DNA of 64,000 nucleotides from contig NZ_LIXI01000011.1 in NCBI RefSeq assembly GCF_001905595.1, positions 128,497 to 192,496 on the forward strand, in the 5' to 3' direction. Below are positions 33,826 through 42,147 of this stretch, piece by piece. Source of the DNA: Streptomyces sp. CB00316 (GTDB lineage Bacteria > Actinomycetota > Actinomycetes > Streptomycetales > Streptomycetaceae). A model generated the notes under the pieces. It ran no database searches and was not told where the DNA came from. It worked only from the letters and a program-made list of their open reading frames with translations. Numbering within the stretch: position 1 is the first letter of the stretch; each line of letters opens with the position of its first letter. Position numbers and translations under genes: made by a program.

Positions 33826-34764
33826 TTACACCTTGGCGAGGATGTCCACGGCGAAGACCAGCGTGGAGTTCTTCGGGATCGCCTGCTGCTGCTGGTCGCC
33901 GAAGGCCTGGTCCGGCGGGATGACGAGGAGGACCCGGCTGCCGACCTTCTTGTCGATCAGACCGGTCTTGAGTCCCTTGAGGGTGACCTGCGACAGCGGG
34001 AAGGTCTGGGTCTTGCCGGTGGAGTAGGTGTTGTCGAACTCCTTGGCGCCCTTCCAGATCATGCCGACGTAGTTCACCACGACACTGTCGGACTCCTTGA
34101 CGACCTCGCCGTCGGACTCCAGGACGTAGTTGGAGACGAGCTTCTTCGGCGGGTCGCTCTTGGGGATGGTGACCGTCGGGGCCTTGCCGTCGGTCTTCAC
34201 ACCGACCTTGGGCAGGTCGATGTTGTCCTGTGCGACCTCGGTGCCCTTGGCGGTGGCCGGGATCTGGGTGGCCTTCAGGATGTCGACGACGAACACGAGG
34301 GTCGCGTTGGGCTTGATGTCGCCCTGGCCCTGCTCGCCGTAGCCGAGGTCCGGCGGGATGACCAGCTGGACGCGGCTGCCGACCTTCTGGCCGACGAGAC
34401 CCTTGTCCCAGCCCTGGATGACCATGCCCGCGCCCAGCGTCAGGTCGAAGGGCTGCTTGCGGTCGAAGCTGTTGTCGAACGGCTTGTCGGAGTCCCACGA
34501 CTGACCGAGGTAGTTGACCTGGATCGCGTCGCCGTTCTTGAGCTTCGCACCGTCACCCTCGCTGATGACCTCGGTCTTCAGCTCCTTGGGCGGCTCTCCC
34601 TTGCCCTTGGAGAGGGTGGGCTTCTCGCCGAACTTCGCGCCTGCGGTGATCGCGGGCACGCCGTTCTTGGACGAGGCGGAGTCGGAGGCCTTGTCGTCGC
34701 TGCCGCAGGCCACTGCCGACAGCAGTAGGAGGGGGGCGACGAGAAGGCCGGCAATTCGGCGCAC
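33826..34764 (-). CDS. tandem-domain FKBP prolyl isomerase lipoprotein
   Basis: 312 residues. A signal peptide with lipobox LLLSAVACGSDD places it on the outer face of the membrane. Two FKBP domains follow: residues about 75-170 (QVNYLGQSWDSDKPFDNSF, GAGMVIQGWDKGLVGQKVG, ATLVFVVDIL) and about 205-312 (VVNYVGMIWKGAKEFDNTY, STLVFAVDIL). The second lacks some residues of the usual active-site pocket (TLKGLKTGLID in place of VI.GW). It probably helps fold exported proteins. GTG at 34764 with GAGGAACC upstream. Confidence 0.88.
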   Translation of the reverse strand: MRRIAGLLVAPLLLLSAVACGSDDKASDSASSKNGVPAITAGAKFGEKPTLSKGKGEPPKELKTEVISEGDGAKLKNGDAIQVNYLGQSWDSDKPFDNSFDRKQPFDLTLGAGMVIQGWDKGLVGQKVGSRVQLVIPPDLGYGEQGQGDIKPNATLVFVVDILKATQIPATAKGTEVAQDNIDLPKVGVKTDGKAPTVTIPKSDPPKKLVSNYVLESDGEVVKESDSVVVNYVGMIWKGAKEFDNTYSTGKTQTFPLSQVTLKGLKTGLIDKKVGSRVLLVIPPDQAFGDQQQQAIPKNSTLVFAVDILAKV

Positions 34765-34822
34765 TGGTTCCTCAGATCTCAGGGGGCACTGTGGTTGAGT
34801 CCGAACCACTCTAGGCCGTGGG

Positions 34823-34855
34823 CAGGGCCCCGTACGAGGAACGTACGGGGCCCTG
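34823..34855. terminator. perfect 14-bp hairpin after pafA
   Basis: CAGGGCCCCGTACG / CGTACGGGGCCCTG, 5-nt loop, 40 bp downstream of pafA on the minus strand. Confidence 0.85.
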
Positions 34856-34894
34856 TCACGCCACGGCCTGCCGAGGTAGTGCCCCCGGAGCCGC

Positions 34895-36256
34895 TCACAT
34901 GCCCGCGATCAGCTTCTCCACGCGCTCGTCGACGGAGCGGAACGGGTCCTTGCAGAGCACCGTGCGCTGCGCCTGGTCGTTGAGCTTGAGGTGGACCCAG
35001 TCGACGGTGAAGTCCCGCCGCTGCTCCTGGGCCCGGCGGATGAAGTCGCCGCGCAGCCTCGCCCGGGTGGTCTGCGGGGGCACGGACTTGCCCTCGAAGA
35101 TCTTCAGGTCGTTGCAGATGCGGGCGGTCTGGCCCTTCCTCTCCAGGAGGTAGAACAGACCGCGGCGACGGTGGATGTCGTGGTAGGCGAGGTCTATCTG
35201 GGCGACCCGCGGGTTCGACATGGTCATGTTGTGCTTGGCCCGGTACCGCTCGATGAGCTTGTACTTCATGACCCAGTCGATCTCGGTGTCGATCCGGTCG
35301 AGGTCCTCGGCCTCGATGGCGTCGAGCGTGCGGCCCCACAGCTCCAGGACCTGGTCCACGGTGCCGGTGCGGATGCCCCGGCGCTCGACGAAGTCCACGG
35401 CCTTCTCGTAGTACTCCCGCTGGACCTCGATGGCCGAGGCCTCGCGGCCGCTGGCCAGGCGCACCTTGCGCCGGCCGGTGAGGTCGTGGCTGACCTCGCG
35501 GATGGCCCGGATCGGGTTCTCCAGGGTCAGGTCGCGCATCACGGTGCCCGCCTCGATCATGCGGAGCACCAGGTCGGTGGCGCCGACCTTGAGCAGCATG
35601 GTCGTCTCGGACATGTTCGAGTCACCGACGATGACGTGGAGGCGGCGGTACCGCTCCGCGTCGGCGTGGGGTTCGTCGCGGGTGTTGATGATCGGCCGGG
35701 AGCGGGTGGTCGCGGAGCTGACGCCCTCCCAGATGTGCTCGGCACGCTGGCTGACGCAGTAGACGGCTCCGCGCGGCGTCTGGAGCACCTTGCCCGCGCC
35801 GCAGATGAGCTGCCGGGTGACGAGGAAGGGGATGAGGATGTCCGCGAGCCGGGAGAATTCTCCGTGCCGGGCGACGAGGTAGTTCTCGTGGCACCCGTAG
35901 GAGTTTCCCGCCGAGTCGGTGTTGTTCTTGAAGAGATAGACGTCGCCCGCGATTCCCTCCTCGTGCAGGCGGCGTTCGGCGTCGACGAGCAGGCCTTCGA
36001 GAATGCGCTCGCCCGCCTTGTCGTGCGTGACCAGTTCGGTCACGTTGTCGCATTCGGGGGTTGCATATTCCGGATGCGATCCCACGTCGAGGTAGAGGCG
36101 GGCGCCGTTCCGCAGAAAGACATTGCTGCTGCGGCCCCATGACACAACACGGCGGAAGAGGTAGCGCGCCACTTCGTCAGGTGACAGTCGGCGCTGTCCC
36201 CTGAACGTGCACGTGACGCCGTACTCGTTCTCCAGCCCGAAAATGCGGCGGTCCAT
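34895..36256 (-). CDS. pafA: Pup--protein ligase PafA
   Basis: 453 residues of the carboxylate-amine-ligase (glutamine-synthetase-like) fold. N-terminal MDRRIFGLENEYGVTCTF carries the nucleotide/Mg-binding Glu residues; NGARLYLDVGSHPEYATPE, NNTDSAGNSYGCHENYLV and RPIINTRDEPHADAERYRRLHV are signature blocks shared with Dop. PafA activates the deamidated C-terminal glutamate of Pup with ATP and attaches it to lysines of target proteins. The length equals the usual size. It is separated here from prcBA by the broken MFS gene and a LacI regulator gene. Confidence 0.95.
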   Translation of the reverse strand: MDRRIFGLENEYGVTCTFRGQRRLSPDEVARYLFRRVVSWGRSSNVFLRNGARLYLDVGSHPEYATPECDNVTELVTHDKAGERILEGLLVDAERRLHEEGIAGDVYLFKNNTDSAGNSYGCHENYLVARHGEFSRLADILIPFLVTRQLICGAGKVLQTPRGAVYCVSQRAEHIWEGVSSATTRSRPIINTRDEPHADAERYRRLHVIVGDSNMSETTMLLKVGATDLVLRMIEAGTVMRDLTLENPIRAIREVSHDLTGRRKVRLASGREASAIEVQREYYEKAVDFVERRGIRTGTVDQVLELWGRTLDAIEAEDLDRIDTEIDWVMKYKLIERYRAKHNMTMSNPRVAQIDLAYHDIHRRRGLFYLLERKGQTARICNDLKIFEGKSVPPQTTRARLRGDFIRRAQEQRRDFTVDWVHLKLNDQAQRTVLCKDPFRSVDERVEKLIAGM

Positions 36257-36265
36257 GACTGAACA

Positions 36266-36847
36266 TTACGCCTTACGGCCGGTGCTGAAACCGGGTTCGG
36301 CAGCACCGTTTCGATCATTTTCCGATCCGGTCACGACGGCGGGGTCGCGTACGGGAGCTGCGAGGACCTTCCCCGTGGCCAGCAGGACCACCAGGGCGAG
36401 GACGCCGCCGACCCCCGCCACGCCGAAGCTCCAGGCCGTCGAGCCCAGCTCGACGGCCGGTCCCGCCACGGCCGTTCCGGCTGCCGCGCCGACGCCGAAG
36501 GTGGTGACGAGCCAGGAGAACGCCTCGGTCACCGTGCCGCGCGGAGCGTGCCGGTCCACCACGATGAACGAGCACGCGATGGCCGGGGCGAGGAAGACTC
36601 CGGCGAGTGCGGCCAACGCGGTCATGACGGGGACCGAGGGGGTGAGCGTCAACGGCAGGTAGCCCAGCGCCAGCAGGCCGACGATGACGCGCAGCCGCCG
36701 CTCGGGCGCACCCGCCCATTGTCGCGCCCCGTAGCCCAGGCCCCCGATCAGGGCTCCGAGGCCGAGCGCGGCCATCAGCCAGCCGTACACCGACTCGCGG
36801 CCGTGGTCGTCCGCGTAGGCCACACCGGCCACCGTGGCTGCCGCCAT
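36266..36847 (-). pseudogene. N-terminally truncated MFS transporter
   Basis: 193 residues starting in VAGVAYADDHGRESVYGWLMAALG and containing six helices, the C-terminal half (helices 7-12) of a drug-type MFS transporter. Intact homologues in the same place have about 400 residues; here the frame opens at 36847 only 100 bp from the divergent lacI start, so helices 1-6 are absent, not merely mis-framed. I infer a deletion whose junction lies near 36840-36855. A translated half-transporter cannot be excluded but would probably be inactive. Confidence 0.75.
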
Positions 36848-36856
36848 CCGAGGTTT

Positions 36857-36883
36857 TACGTATAACTTCGAGGTGCATACGTA
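36857..36883. promoter_or_regulatory. AT-rich inverted repeat between MFS remnant and lacI
   Basis: TACGTAT (36857-36863) and ATACGTA (36877-36883), perfect 7-bp arms with a 13-bp centre, in the divergent promoter region of the truncated transporter and the LacI gene. It is a plausible operator, though its shape is not that of the classic CG-centred LacI/GalR site. Confidence 0.5.
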
Positions 36884-36947
36884 CCATGTCCGCAGTCCGC
36901 GGGTCCACCCTCGCGGCGCCACGGAACCACCCCGCGCGGAGGCCCGA

Positions 36948-37982
36948 GTGACCGACCCCCATCAGCCCACCCCGTCCCGGCCCACCAGCCGCGACGTGGC
37001 CCGAGCGGCGGGTGTCTCGCAGGCGACGGTCTCGCTGGTGCTCGGCGAGAAGTGGCCGGGCCGGGTGTCGGAGGCCACGGCCCGGCGGGTCCGGGACCAC
37101 GCGGCGCAGCTCGGCTACCGGCCCAATCTGGCCGCCCGTAATCTGCGCCTCGGCCGCACCAGGACCGCGCTGCTGGTGGTCCCCGCCCTGACCAGCGAGT
37201 TCTTCGCCCGGGTGTACACGGGGGCCGCCGCCGTGGCCGCCGAGCACGACTTCGGCGTGGTGCTCTACCCCTCACCGGACGGCGCGGGACCGGCCCGGGC
37301 GCCGTTCGCCTCGGCCCGCGCCGCCCTGGACGGGGTGATCGCCTCCTCGATGGCCTCCGATGCGCTGAGCGCCCTGCACGGGACCGACCTGCCCCTGGTG
37401 ATGCTGGACAGCGACCCGGCCGGCACGGACGCGGCGGCCCACGTGAACCTGGACATCGCCGACGGCATGCGCCAGGTGACGGAGCATCTGCTGGACCTCG
37501 GCCACCGCCGGTTCGTGCATCTGGCGTCCGCCGTGGACACCTGGACGTTCGCGGTCCGGGCACAGGCGCTGCGGGACGCGGTGGGCGCGGTGCCGGGCGC
37601 CACGGTGCGTACCGTACGGTCCCCGCTCGACGTACGGGCCGGGCGGGAGGCCGCCGAGCAGGCGCTGGCCGTCGCCGGGGAGCGGCCGACCGCGGTGGTA
37701 TGCGACGACGACATCCTGGCGGCCGGGGCCTGCAAGGCGGCCCGCCGGCTCGGGCTGCGGGTGCCGGACGACCTCTCGGTCACCGGCTTCGACGACCTCG
37801 CCCTGGCCACCGCCGTCGAGCCGGAGCTCACCACCGTGCGGCTGCCCGCCGAGCAGGTCGGCGAGCGGGGCATGGCGGCGCTGCTCACGGCGCTGGAGGG
37901 CCGCGCCGCCGAGCCGGGCAGTCTGCCGGTGCGGCTGGTCGTACGGGGCTCCACGGCGCCGCCGCCCGCCGCCCGGGAATGA
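36948..37982 (+). CDS. LacI-family transcriptional regulator
   Basis: 344 residues. The helix-turn-helix TSRDVARAAGVSQATVSLVLGEKWPGRVSEATARRV and hinge LGYRPNLAARNLRLGRTRTALLVVP are followed by a sugar-binding-type effector domain (GHRRFVHLASA, VVCDDDILAAGACKAARRLGLRVPDDLSVTGFDD). The GTG at 36948 has GGAGG 6 nt upstream. It is divergent from the MFS remnant, its probable former target, and convergent with prcA across a strong terminator. Confidence 0.88.
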   Translation: MTDPHQPTPSRPTSRDVARAAGVSQATVSLVLGEKWPGRVSEATARRVRDHAAQLGYRPNLAARNLRLGRTRTALLVVPALTSEFFARVYTGAAAVAAEHDFGVVLYPSPDGAGPARAPFASARAALDGVIASSMASDALSALHGTDLPLVMLDSDPAGTDAAAHVNLDIADGMRQVTEHLLDLGHRRFVHLASAVDTWTFAVRAQALRDAVGAVPGATVRTVRSPLDVRAGREAAEQALAVAGERPTAVVCDDDILAAGACKAARRLGLRVPDDLSVTGFDDLALATAVEPELTTVRLPAEQVGERGMAALLTALEGRAAEPGSLPVRLVVRGSTAPPPAARE

Positions 37983-37984
37983 CG

Positions 37985-38014
37985 GATGCCCCCGGGCCGG
38001 GGCCCGGGGGCATC
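37985..38014. terminator. bidirectional terminator between lacI and prcA
   Basis: Perfect 14-bp inverted repeat GATGCCCCCGGGCC / GGCCCGGGGGCATC with a 2-nt loop, lying 2 bp after the lacI stop and 25 bp from the prcA stop. Confidence 0.88.
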
Positions 38015-38038
38015 TGTGAGGTGTGCGGTGTGCTCGGC

Positions 38039-38857
38039 CTACTCCTCGGTGGAGCCGGACGCGGTGCCGGTGTCCGTACCCGTGCCCGTGTCCGTGGAGT
38101 CGGTGGTGTCGGTCTCCTCGGTGTCGGACGGGGCGTCCGTCGGGGTGGCGCTCGCCGCTTCCGCGTCGAGCAGGCGGGTCAGCTGGCGGCCGACGATCCG
38201 CTTGAACTTGCGCTGCTGGGGCCGCGTACGGTCCAGCACCGCGACTTCGAGGCGCTCGGCGGGAATCTCCCGCTCCCCGCCGCCCGGCTCCCGGGAGAGC
38301 GCCTGGACGGCCAGCTTGAGCGCCTCGGCGAGCGTCATGCCGTCGCGGTGGCGCTGGTCCAGGAAGCTGCTGATCTGCTCGGCGTTGCCGCCGACCGCGA
38401 CCGAGCCGTGCTCGTCCACGATCGAACCGTCGTGCGGCAGCCGGTAGATCTGGTCGCCCTCGGGCGCGGAGCCGACCTCGGCGACGACCAGCTCCACCTC
38501 ATAGGGCTTCTCGGCAGCACTGGAGAAGATGGTGCCGAGCGTCTGCGCGTAGACGTTGGCCAGCCCACGGGCCGTCACGTCGTCGCGGTCGTAGGTGTAT
38601 CCGCGCAGGTCGGCGTAGCGCACGCCGCCGATGCGGAGGTTCTCGTACTCGTTGTACTTGCCGGCGGCCGCGAAGCCGATCCGGTCATAGATCTCGCTGA
38701 ACTTGTGCAGCGCGCGGGACGGGTTCTCACCGACGAACACAATGCCGTCGGCATACTGCAGCACAACGAGGCTGCGACCACGGGCGATGCCCTTGCGGGC
38801 GTATTCCGCCCGGTCGGCCATGGCCTGCTGGGGTGAGACATAGAACGGCGTCGACAC
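38039..38857 (-). CDS. prcA: 20S proteasome alpha subunit
   Basis: 272 residues. The N-terminal helix region with FYVSPQQAMADRAEYARKGIARG is the alpha-ring gate; GIVFVGENPSRALHKFSEIYDRIGFA is the family core. The body ends near residue 235, followed by an acidic Thr/Asp/Ser-rich tail of nearly 40 residues (SDTEETDTTDSTDTGTGTD and beyond), longer than the core family needs. GTG start at 38857. It is the last gene of the pup-prcB-prcA series, 58 bp after prcB. It forms the outer rings that contact ARC/Mpa. Confidence 0.94.
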   Translation of the reverse strand: MSTPFYVSPQQAMADRAEYARKGIARGRSLVVLQYADGIVFVGENPSRALHKFSEIYDRIGFAAAGKYNEYENLRIGGVRYADLRGYTYDRDDVTARGLANVYAQTLGTIFSSAAEKPYEVELVVAEVGSAPEGDQIYRLPHDGSIVDEHGSVAVGGNAEQISSFLDQRHRDGMTLAEALKLAVQALSREPGGGEREIPAERLEVAVLDRTRPQQRKFKRIVGRQLTRLLDAEAASATPTDAPSDTEETDTTDSTDTGTGTDTGTASGSTEE

Positions 38858-38915
38858 CGGCTATCCGTCCCTTTCTGTCAGTGACGAGTGCATCTCGGAG
38901 GGCTCGGAGCCCCAG

Positions 38916-39761
38916 TCAGAGCAGCGCGGCGCGCGGGCCGTCGGGCTGCTCCAGGCGGCGTTCCAGGATGGAGCGCGCGATGTCGGCGGACTCCTGGTCG
39001 CCCAGCCTCCGGAAGCCTTCGTCGGTGATGACGGTGACGATCGGGTAGATCCGGCGGGCCACGTCCGGGCCGCCGGTCGCCGAGTCGTCGTCCGCGGCGT
39101 CGTACAGCGCCTGCACGACCAGGGTGAGAGCCTGCTCCTCCGTCAGGTCCTCGCGGTAGAGCTTCTTCATGGCGTTGCGGGCGAAGATCGACCCGGAGCC
39201 GGTGGCGGCGTAGCCGGTCTCCTCGGAGCGGCCGCCGGTGACGTCGTACGAGAAGATGCGACCCTTCTCGCGGTCGACGTCGTACCCCGCGAAGAGCGGC
39301 ACCACGGCAAGGCCCTGCATGGCCATGGCCAGGTTGGAGCGGATCATGGTGGAGAGCCGGTTGGCCTTACCCTCCAGGGAGAGCTGGGCGCCCTCGACCT
39401 TCTCGAAGTGCTCCAGCTCCAGCTGGAAGAGCTTGACCATCTCCACGGCCAGCCCGGCGGTGCCGGCGATGCCCACCGCCGAGTACTCGTCGGCCGGGAA
39501 GACCTTCTCGATGTCGCGCTGCGCGATCATGTTGCCCATGGTGGCGCGCCGGTCACCGGCCAGGACGACGCCACCGGGGAAGGACGCCGCGACGATGGTC
39601 GTCCCGTGCGGTGCCTCGATGGCCCCCTGGAGCGGCGGCAGACTCCGGTTGCCGGGGAGCATCTCGGGCGACTGGTCGGACAGGAAGTCCATGAACGAGG
39701 ACGAACCCGGCGTCAGGAAGGCAGCTGGTAGACGCCCGGTGCTACGAGTGTTGGCTTCCAC
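38916..39761 (-). CDS. prcB: 20S proteasome beta subunit (catalytic)
   Basis: 281 residues made as a precursor. Residues 1-53 are a propeptide; cleavage at HG|TTIVAAS exposes the catalytic Thr54. GDRRATMGNMIAQRDIEKVFPADE (with the Asp and Lys of the active site) and GTAGLAVEMVKLFQLELEHFEK are signature segments. The GTG start at 39761 has GGAGGGAA upstream. Its first 49 bp overlap the remains of an endonuclease VII gene. Together with PrcA it forms the degradation chamber for pupylated proteins. Confidence 0.94.
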   Translation of the reverse strand: MEANTRSTGRLPAAFLTPGSSSFMDFLSDQSPEMLPGNRSLPPLQGAIEAPHGTTIVAASFPGGVVLAGDRRATMGNMIAQRDIEKVFPADEYSAVGIAGTAGLAVEMVKLFQLELEHFEKVEGAQLSLEGKANRLSTMIRSNLAMAMQGLAVVPLFAGYDVDREKGRIFSYDVTGGRSEETGYAATGSGSIFARNAMKKLYREDLTEEQALTLVVQALYDAADDDSATGGPDVARRIYPIVTVITDEGFRRLGDQESADIARSILERRLEQPDGPRAALL

Positions 39762-39920
39762 GCGTTTCCCTCCAGGTATGCGATGGCCCTGCGCAAGAGA
39801 GTCAGGATCATCCCCCAACTTGCCGATGGCCGAATTGCAGTTGAAGCAACGTACGCCACGGACCCTACCCGCCTGGGGGCGGTGATCCACATGTTCGGCG
39901 GAGGGATCTGCGTCGATCCC
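39713..39920 (-). pseudogene. frameshifted, truncated endonuclease VII-type (HNH) gene
   Basis: Between pup and prcB the minus strand encodes EHVDHRPQAGRVRGVRCFNCNSAIGKLGDDPD, then in the next frame LLRRAIAYLEGNAWKPTLVAPGVYQLPS with stop at 39713. Together these are the C-terminal half of a recombination endonuclease VII domain (VDH...TG.VRG..C..CN...G...DDP..L..AI.YL). One extra base near 39815-39822 breaks the frame. The N-terminal part with the first Cys pair is not present before the hairpin at 39960-39997. An endonuclease VII-like gene at this position is common in Streptomyces proteasome loci, so this is a decayed resident gene. Confidence 0.7.
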
Positions 39921-39959
39921 GCGCTCGCGGAGCGGCAGGGGCTCCACCGCTTGGCGAGC

Positions 39960-39997
39960 GGGGTGACGGCGTCCGCCACGGCGGACGCCGTCACCCC
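39960..39997. terminator. perfect 18-bp hairpin downstream of pup
   Basis: GGGGTGACGGCGTCCGCC / GGCGGACGCCGTCACCCC with a 2-nt loop, 56 bp after the pup stop (minus strand). It should end most pup transcripts before prcBA, perhaps setting a high Pup:proteasome ratio. Confidence 0.85.
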
Positions 39998-40053
39998 GTC
40001 TCCCCCGGATGCCGCAGTCGCCCGGAACTCTACCGAGCGTTCACACTCGTGAA

Positions 40054-40272
40054 CTACTGTCCACCCTTTTGAACGAAGGAGCGGACGAAGTCCTCGGCGT
40101 TCTCTTCGAGGACGTCGTCGATCTCGTCCAGCACCGAGTCGACATCGTCGCTCAGCTTCTCCTGGCGCTCCGCGAGGTCCTCGGACGCCTGCGCGTCCTG
40201 CGCCTGCTCCTCGGCCTCCTCGGTGGAACGCGTCGCCTTCTGCTGTCCGCCGCCGGTGTCCTTGGTCGCCAT
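40054..40272 (-). CDS. pup: prokaryotic ubiquitin-like protein Pup
   Basis: 72 residues, highly charged and largely disordered, with the conserved helix (EKLSDDVDSVLDEIDDVLEENAEDFVRSFVQKGGQ region) that docks on the ARC/Mpa coiled coil. The C-terminus is Gly-Gly-Gln, so it must be deamidated by Dop to Gly-Gly-Glu before PafA can ligate it. ATG at 40272; an in-frame GTG three codons earlier is less likely. It lies downstream of dop (130 bp gap) and upstream of prcB. Confidence 0.95.
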   Translation of the reverse strand: MATKDTGGGQQKATRSTEEAEEQAQDAQASEDLAERQEKLSDDVDSVLDEIDDVLEENAEDFVRSFVQKGGQ

Positions 40273-40401
40273 GTAGCTCACCCCGCTCGGTTCGAAGCAA
40301 TCGAAGCTCTTGATCAGACCCTACCCACGGGGTCCGACATTTGGCCCGGTAGTTGTTCAACGTCCGGGCCTCGGGTGATTGATTCCCAGCCCGGACCCCT
40401 T

Positions 40402-41913
40402 TCAGCCGCCCGAGAGCGTACGGACCAGCTCCTCCGCCGTACGGCAGCGGTCGAGGAGATCCTTGACGTGCTCCTTGGTGCCCCGCAGCGGCTCCAGGGT
40501 GGGCACCCGCTGGAGCGAGTCACGGTCCGGCAGGTCGAAGATGACCGAGTCCCAGGAGGCGGCCGCCACGTCGTCGGCGTACTGCTCCAGACAGCGGCCC
40601 CGGAAATAGGCCCTGGTGTCCTCCGGAGGCTTGGTGCGGGCCCTGGTGACGTCGTCCTCGTCCAGCAGCCGCTTCATCCGCCCACGGGCCGCCAGACGGT
40701 TGTAGAGCCCCTTGTCGGGCCGTACGTCGGCGTACTGGAGGTCGACCAGGTGCAGCCGGGGGGCGTCCCAGTCCAGCGAGTCGCGGCGGCGGTAGCCCTC
40801 CATGAGCTCCCGCTTGGCGATCCAGTCCAGCTCCCCGGCCAGGCTCATCGGGTCGGTCTCCAGCCGGTTGAGCGTGTCCTCCCAGCGGGCCAGGATGTCC
40901 TTGGTCTGCTCGTCGGCGTCGGCGCCGTACCGCTCGTCCACATATTTGCGGGCCAGCTCGAAGTACTCCATCTGGAGCTGGACAGCGGTGAGTGTCCGGC
41001 CGCTGCGGAGCGTGATCAGCTGCCGCAGGTCCGGGTCGTGCGAGATCTGGTGCAGTGTGCGTACGGGCTGGTCGACCGCGAGGTCGACGCTGATGAAGGC
41101 GTCCTCGATCATGGACAGCACCAGGGACGTGGTGCCGAGCTTCAGATAGGTCGAGATCTCCGAGAGATTGGCGTCGCCGATGATCACATGGAGCCGGCGG
41201 TACCTCTCCGCGTCGGAGTGGGGCTCGTCCCGAGTGTTGATGATGGGGCGCTTGAGCGTGGTCTCCAGGCCGACCTCGACCTCGAAGTAGTCGGCGCGCT
41301 GACTGATCTGGAAGCCGTGCTCATGGCCGTCCTGGCCGATGCCGACCCGCCCCGCGCCGGTGACGACCTGGCGGGAGACGAAGAACGGCGTCAGGTGGCG
41401 CACGATGTCCGAGAACGGGGTCTCCCGCTGCATCAGATAGTTCTCGTGCGTCCCGTAGGAGGCGCCCTTGTTGTCGGTGTTGTTCTTGTAGAGGTGGATC
41501 GGCTGGGCGCCGGGGATGGCGGCCGCCCGCTCGGCGGCCTCGGCCATGATCCGTTCGCCGGCCTTGTCCCAGAGCACCGCGTCGAGCGGGTTGGTGATCT
41601 CCGGTGAGCTGTATTCGGGGTGCGCGTGGTCGACGTAGAGCCGGGCACCGTTGGTGAGGATCACATTGGCCAGGCCGATGTCCTCGTCGGTGAGCTGGCT
41701 GGAGTCGGCGGTCTCACGGGCGAGGTCGAAGCCTCGCGCGTCGCGCAGCGGATTCTCCTCCTCGAAGTCCCAGCGGGCGCGTCGCGCCCGGTGCATCGCC
41801 GCCGCGTAGGCGTTGACGATCTGGGACGAGGTGAGCATGGCATTGGCGTTGGGGTGGCCGGGGACGGAGATCCCGTACTCCGTCTCGATGCCCATTACTC
41901 GCCGTACGGTCAT
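40402..41913 (-). CDS. dop: Pup deamidase/depupylase Dop
   Basis: 503 residues, homologous to PafA throughout: MGIETEYGISVPGHP at the N-terminus, NGARLYVDHAHPEYSSPE with the catalytic Asp, NNTDNKGASYGTHENYLM, and RPIINTRDEPHSDAERYRRLHV. The Dop loop region after residue 40 distinguishes it from PafA. It converts the C-terminal Gln of Pup to Glu and removes Pup from substrates. ATG at 41913. It lies between arc and pup on the same strand. Confidence 0.95.
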   Translation of the reverse strand: MTVRRVMGIETEYGISVPGHPNANAMLTSSQIVNAYAAAMHRARRARWDFEEENPLRDARGFDLARETADSSQLTDEDIGLANVILTNGARLYVDHAHPEYSSPEITNPLDAVLWDKAGERIMAEAAERAAAIPGAQPIHLYKNNTDNKGASYGTHENYLMQRETPFSDIVRHLTPFFVSRQVVTGAGRVGIGQDGHEHGFQISQRADYFEVEVGLETTLKRPIINTRDEPHSDAERYRRLHVIIGDANLSEISTYLKLGTTSLVLSMIEDAFISVDLAVDQPVRTLHQISHDPDLRQLITLRSGRTLTAVQLQMEYFELARKYVDERYGADADEQTKDILARWEDTLNRLETDPMSLAGELDWIAKRELMEGYRRRDSLDWDAPRLHLVDLQYADVRPDKGLYNRLAARGRMKRLLDEDDVTRARTKPPEDTRAYFRGRCLEQYADDVAAASWDSVIFDLPDRDSLQRVPTLEPLRGTKEHVKDLLDRCRTAEELVRTLSGG

Positions 41914-42104
41914 GCGGCCCTCCTTGCCCGGCGTCGGCCCCGTCCGGGAGCGACGCTCAAGTACCGCTGCTTGTCCGGTGCGTATGCGGTGCCCGTCACC
42001 GCACTGCGCGACTCGGCGGTACCGCAGAGCCTAGAGCGCCTCTGCGCCGGTGGGGAGATCAATTACGACATTGCTCCGACGTGGCCGGAACAGGGGAAAA
42101 CGAG

Positions 42105-42138
42105 CGGCTGCGGATGCCCCTCCGGGCATCCGCAGCCG
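42105..42138. terminator. perfect 15-bp hairpin after arc
   Basis: CGGCTGCGGATGCCC / GGGCATCCGCAGCCG with a 4-nt loop, 9 bp downstream of the arc stop on the minus strand; separates arc from dop-pup. Confidence 0.88.
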
Positions 42139-42147
42139 GTTGGCGTA

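Noticed and set aside
40321..40401. Hairpin between dop and pup (GTCCGGGC ... GCCCGGAC) as a terminator
   Set aside because: The 8-bp stem encloses a 19-nt loop and is weak compared with the other hairpins here; it may form but I do not call it.
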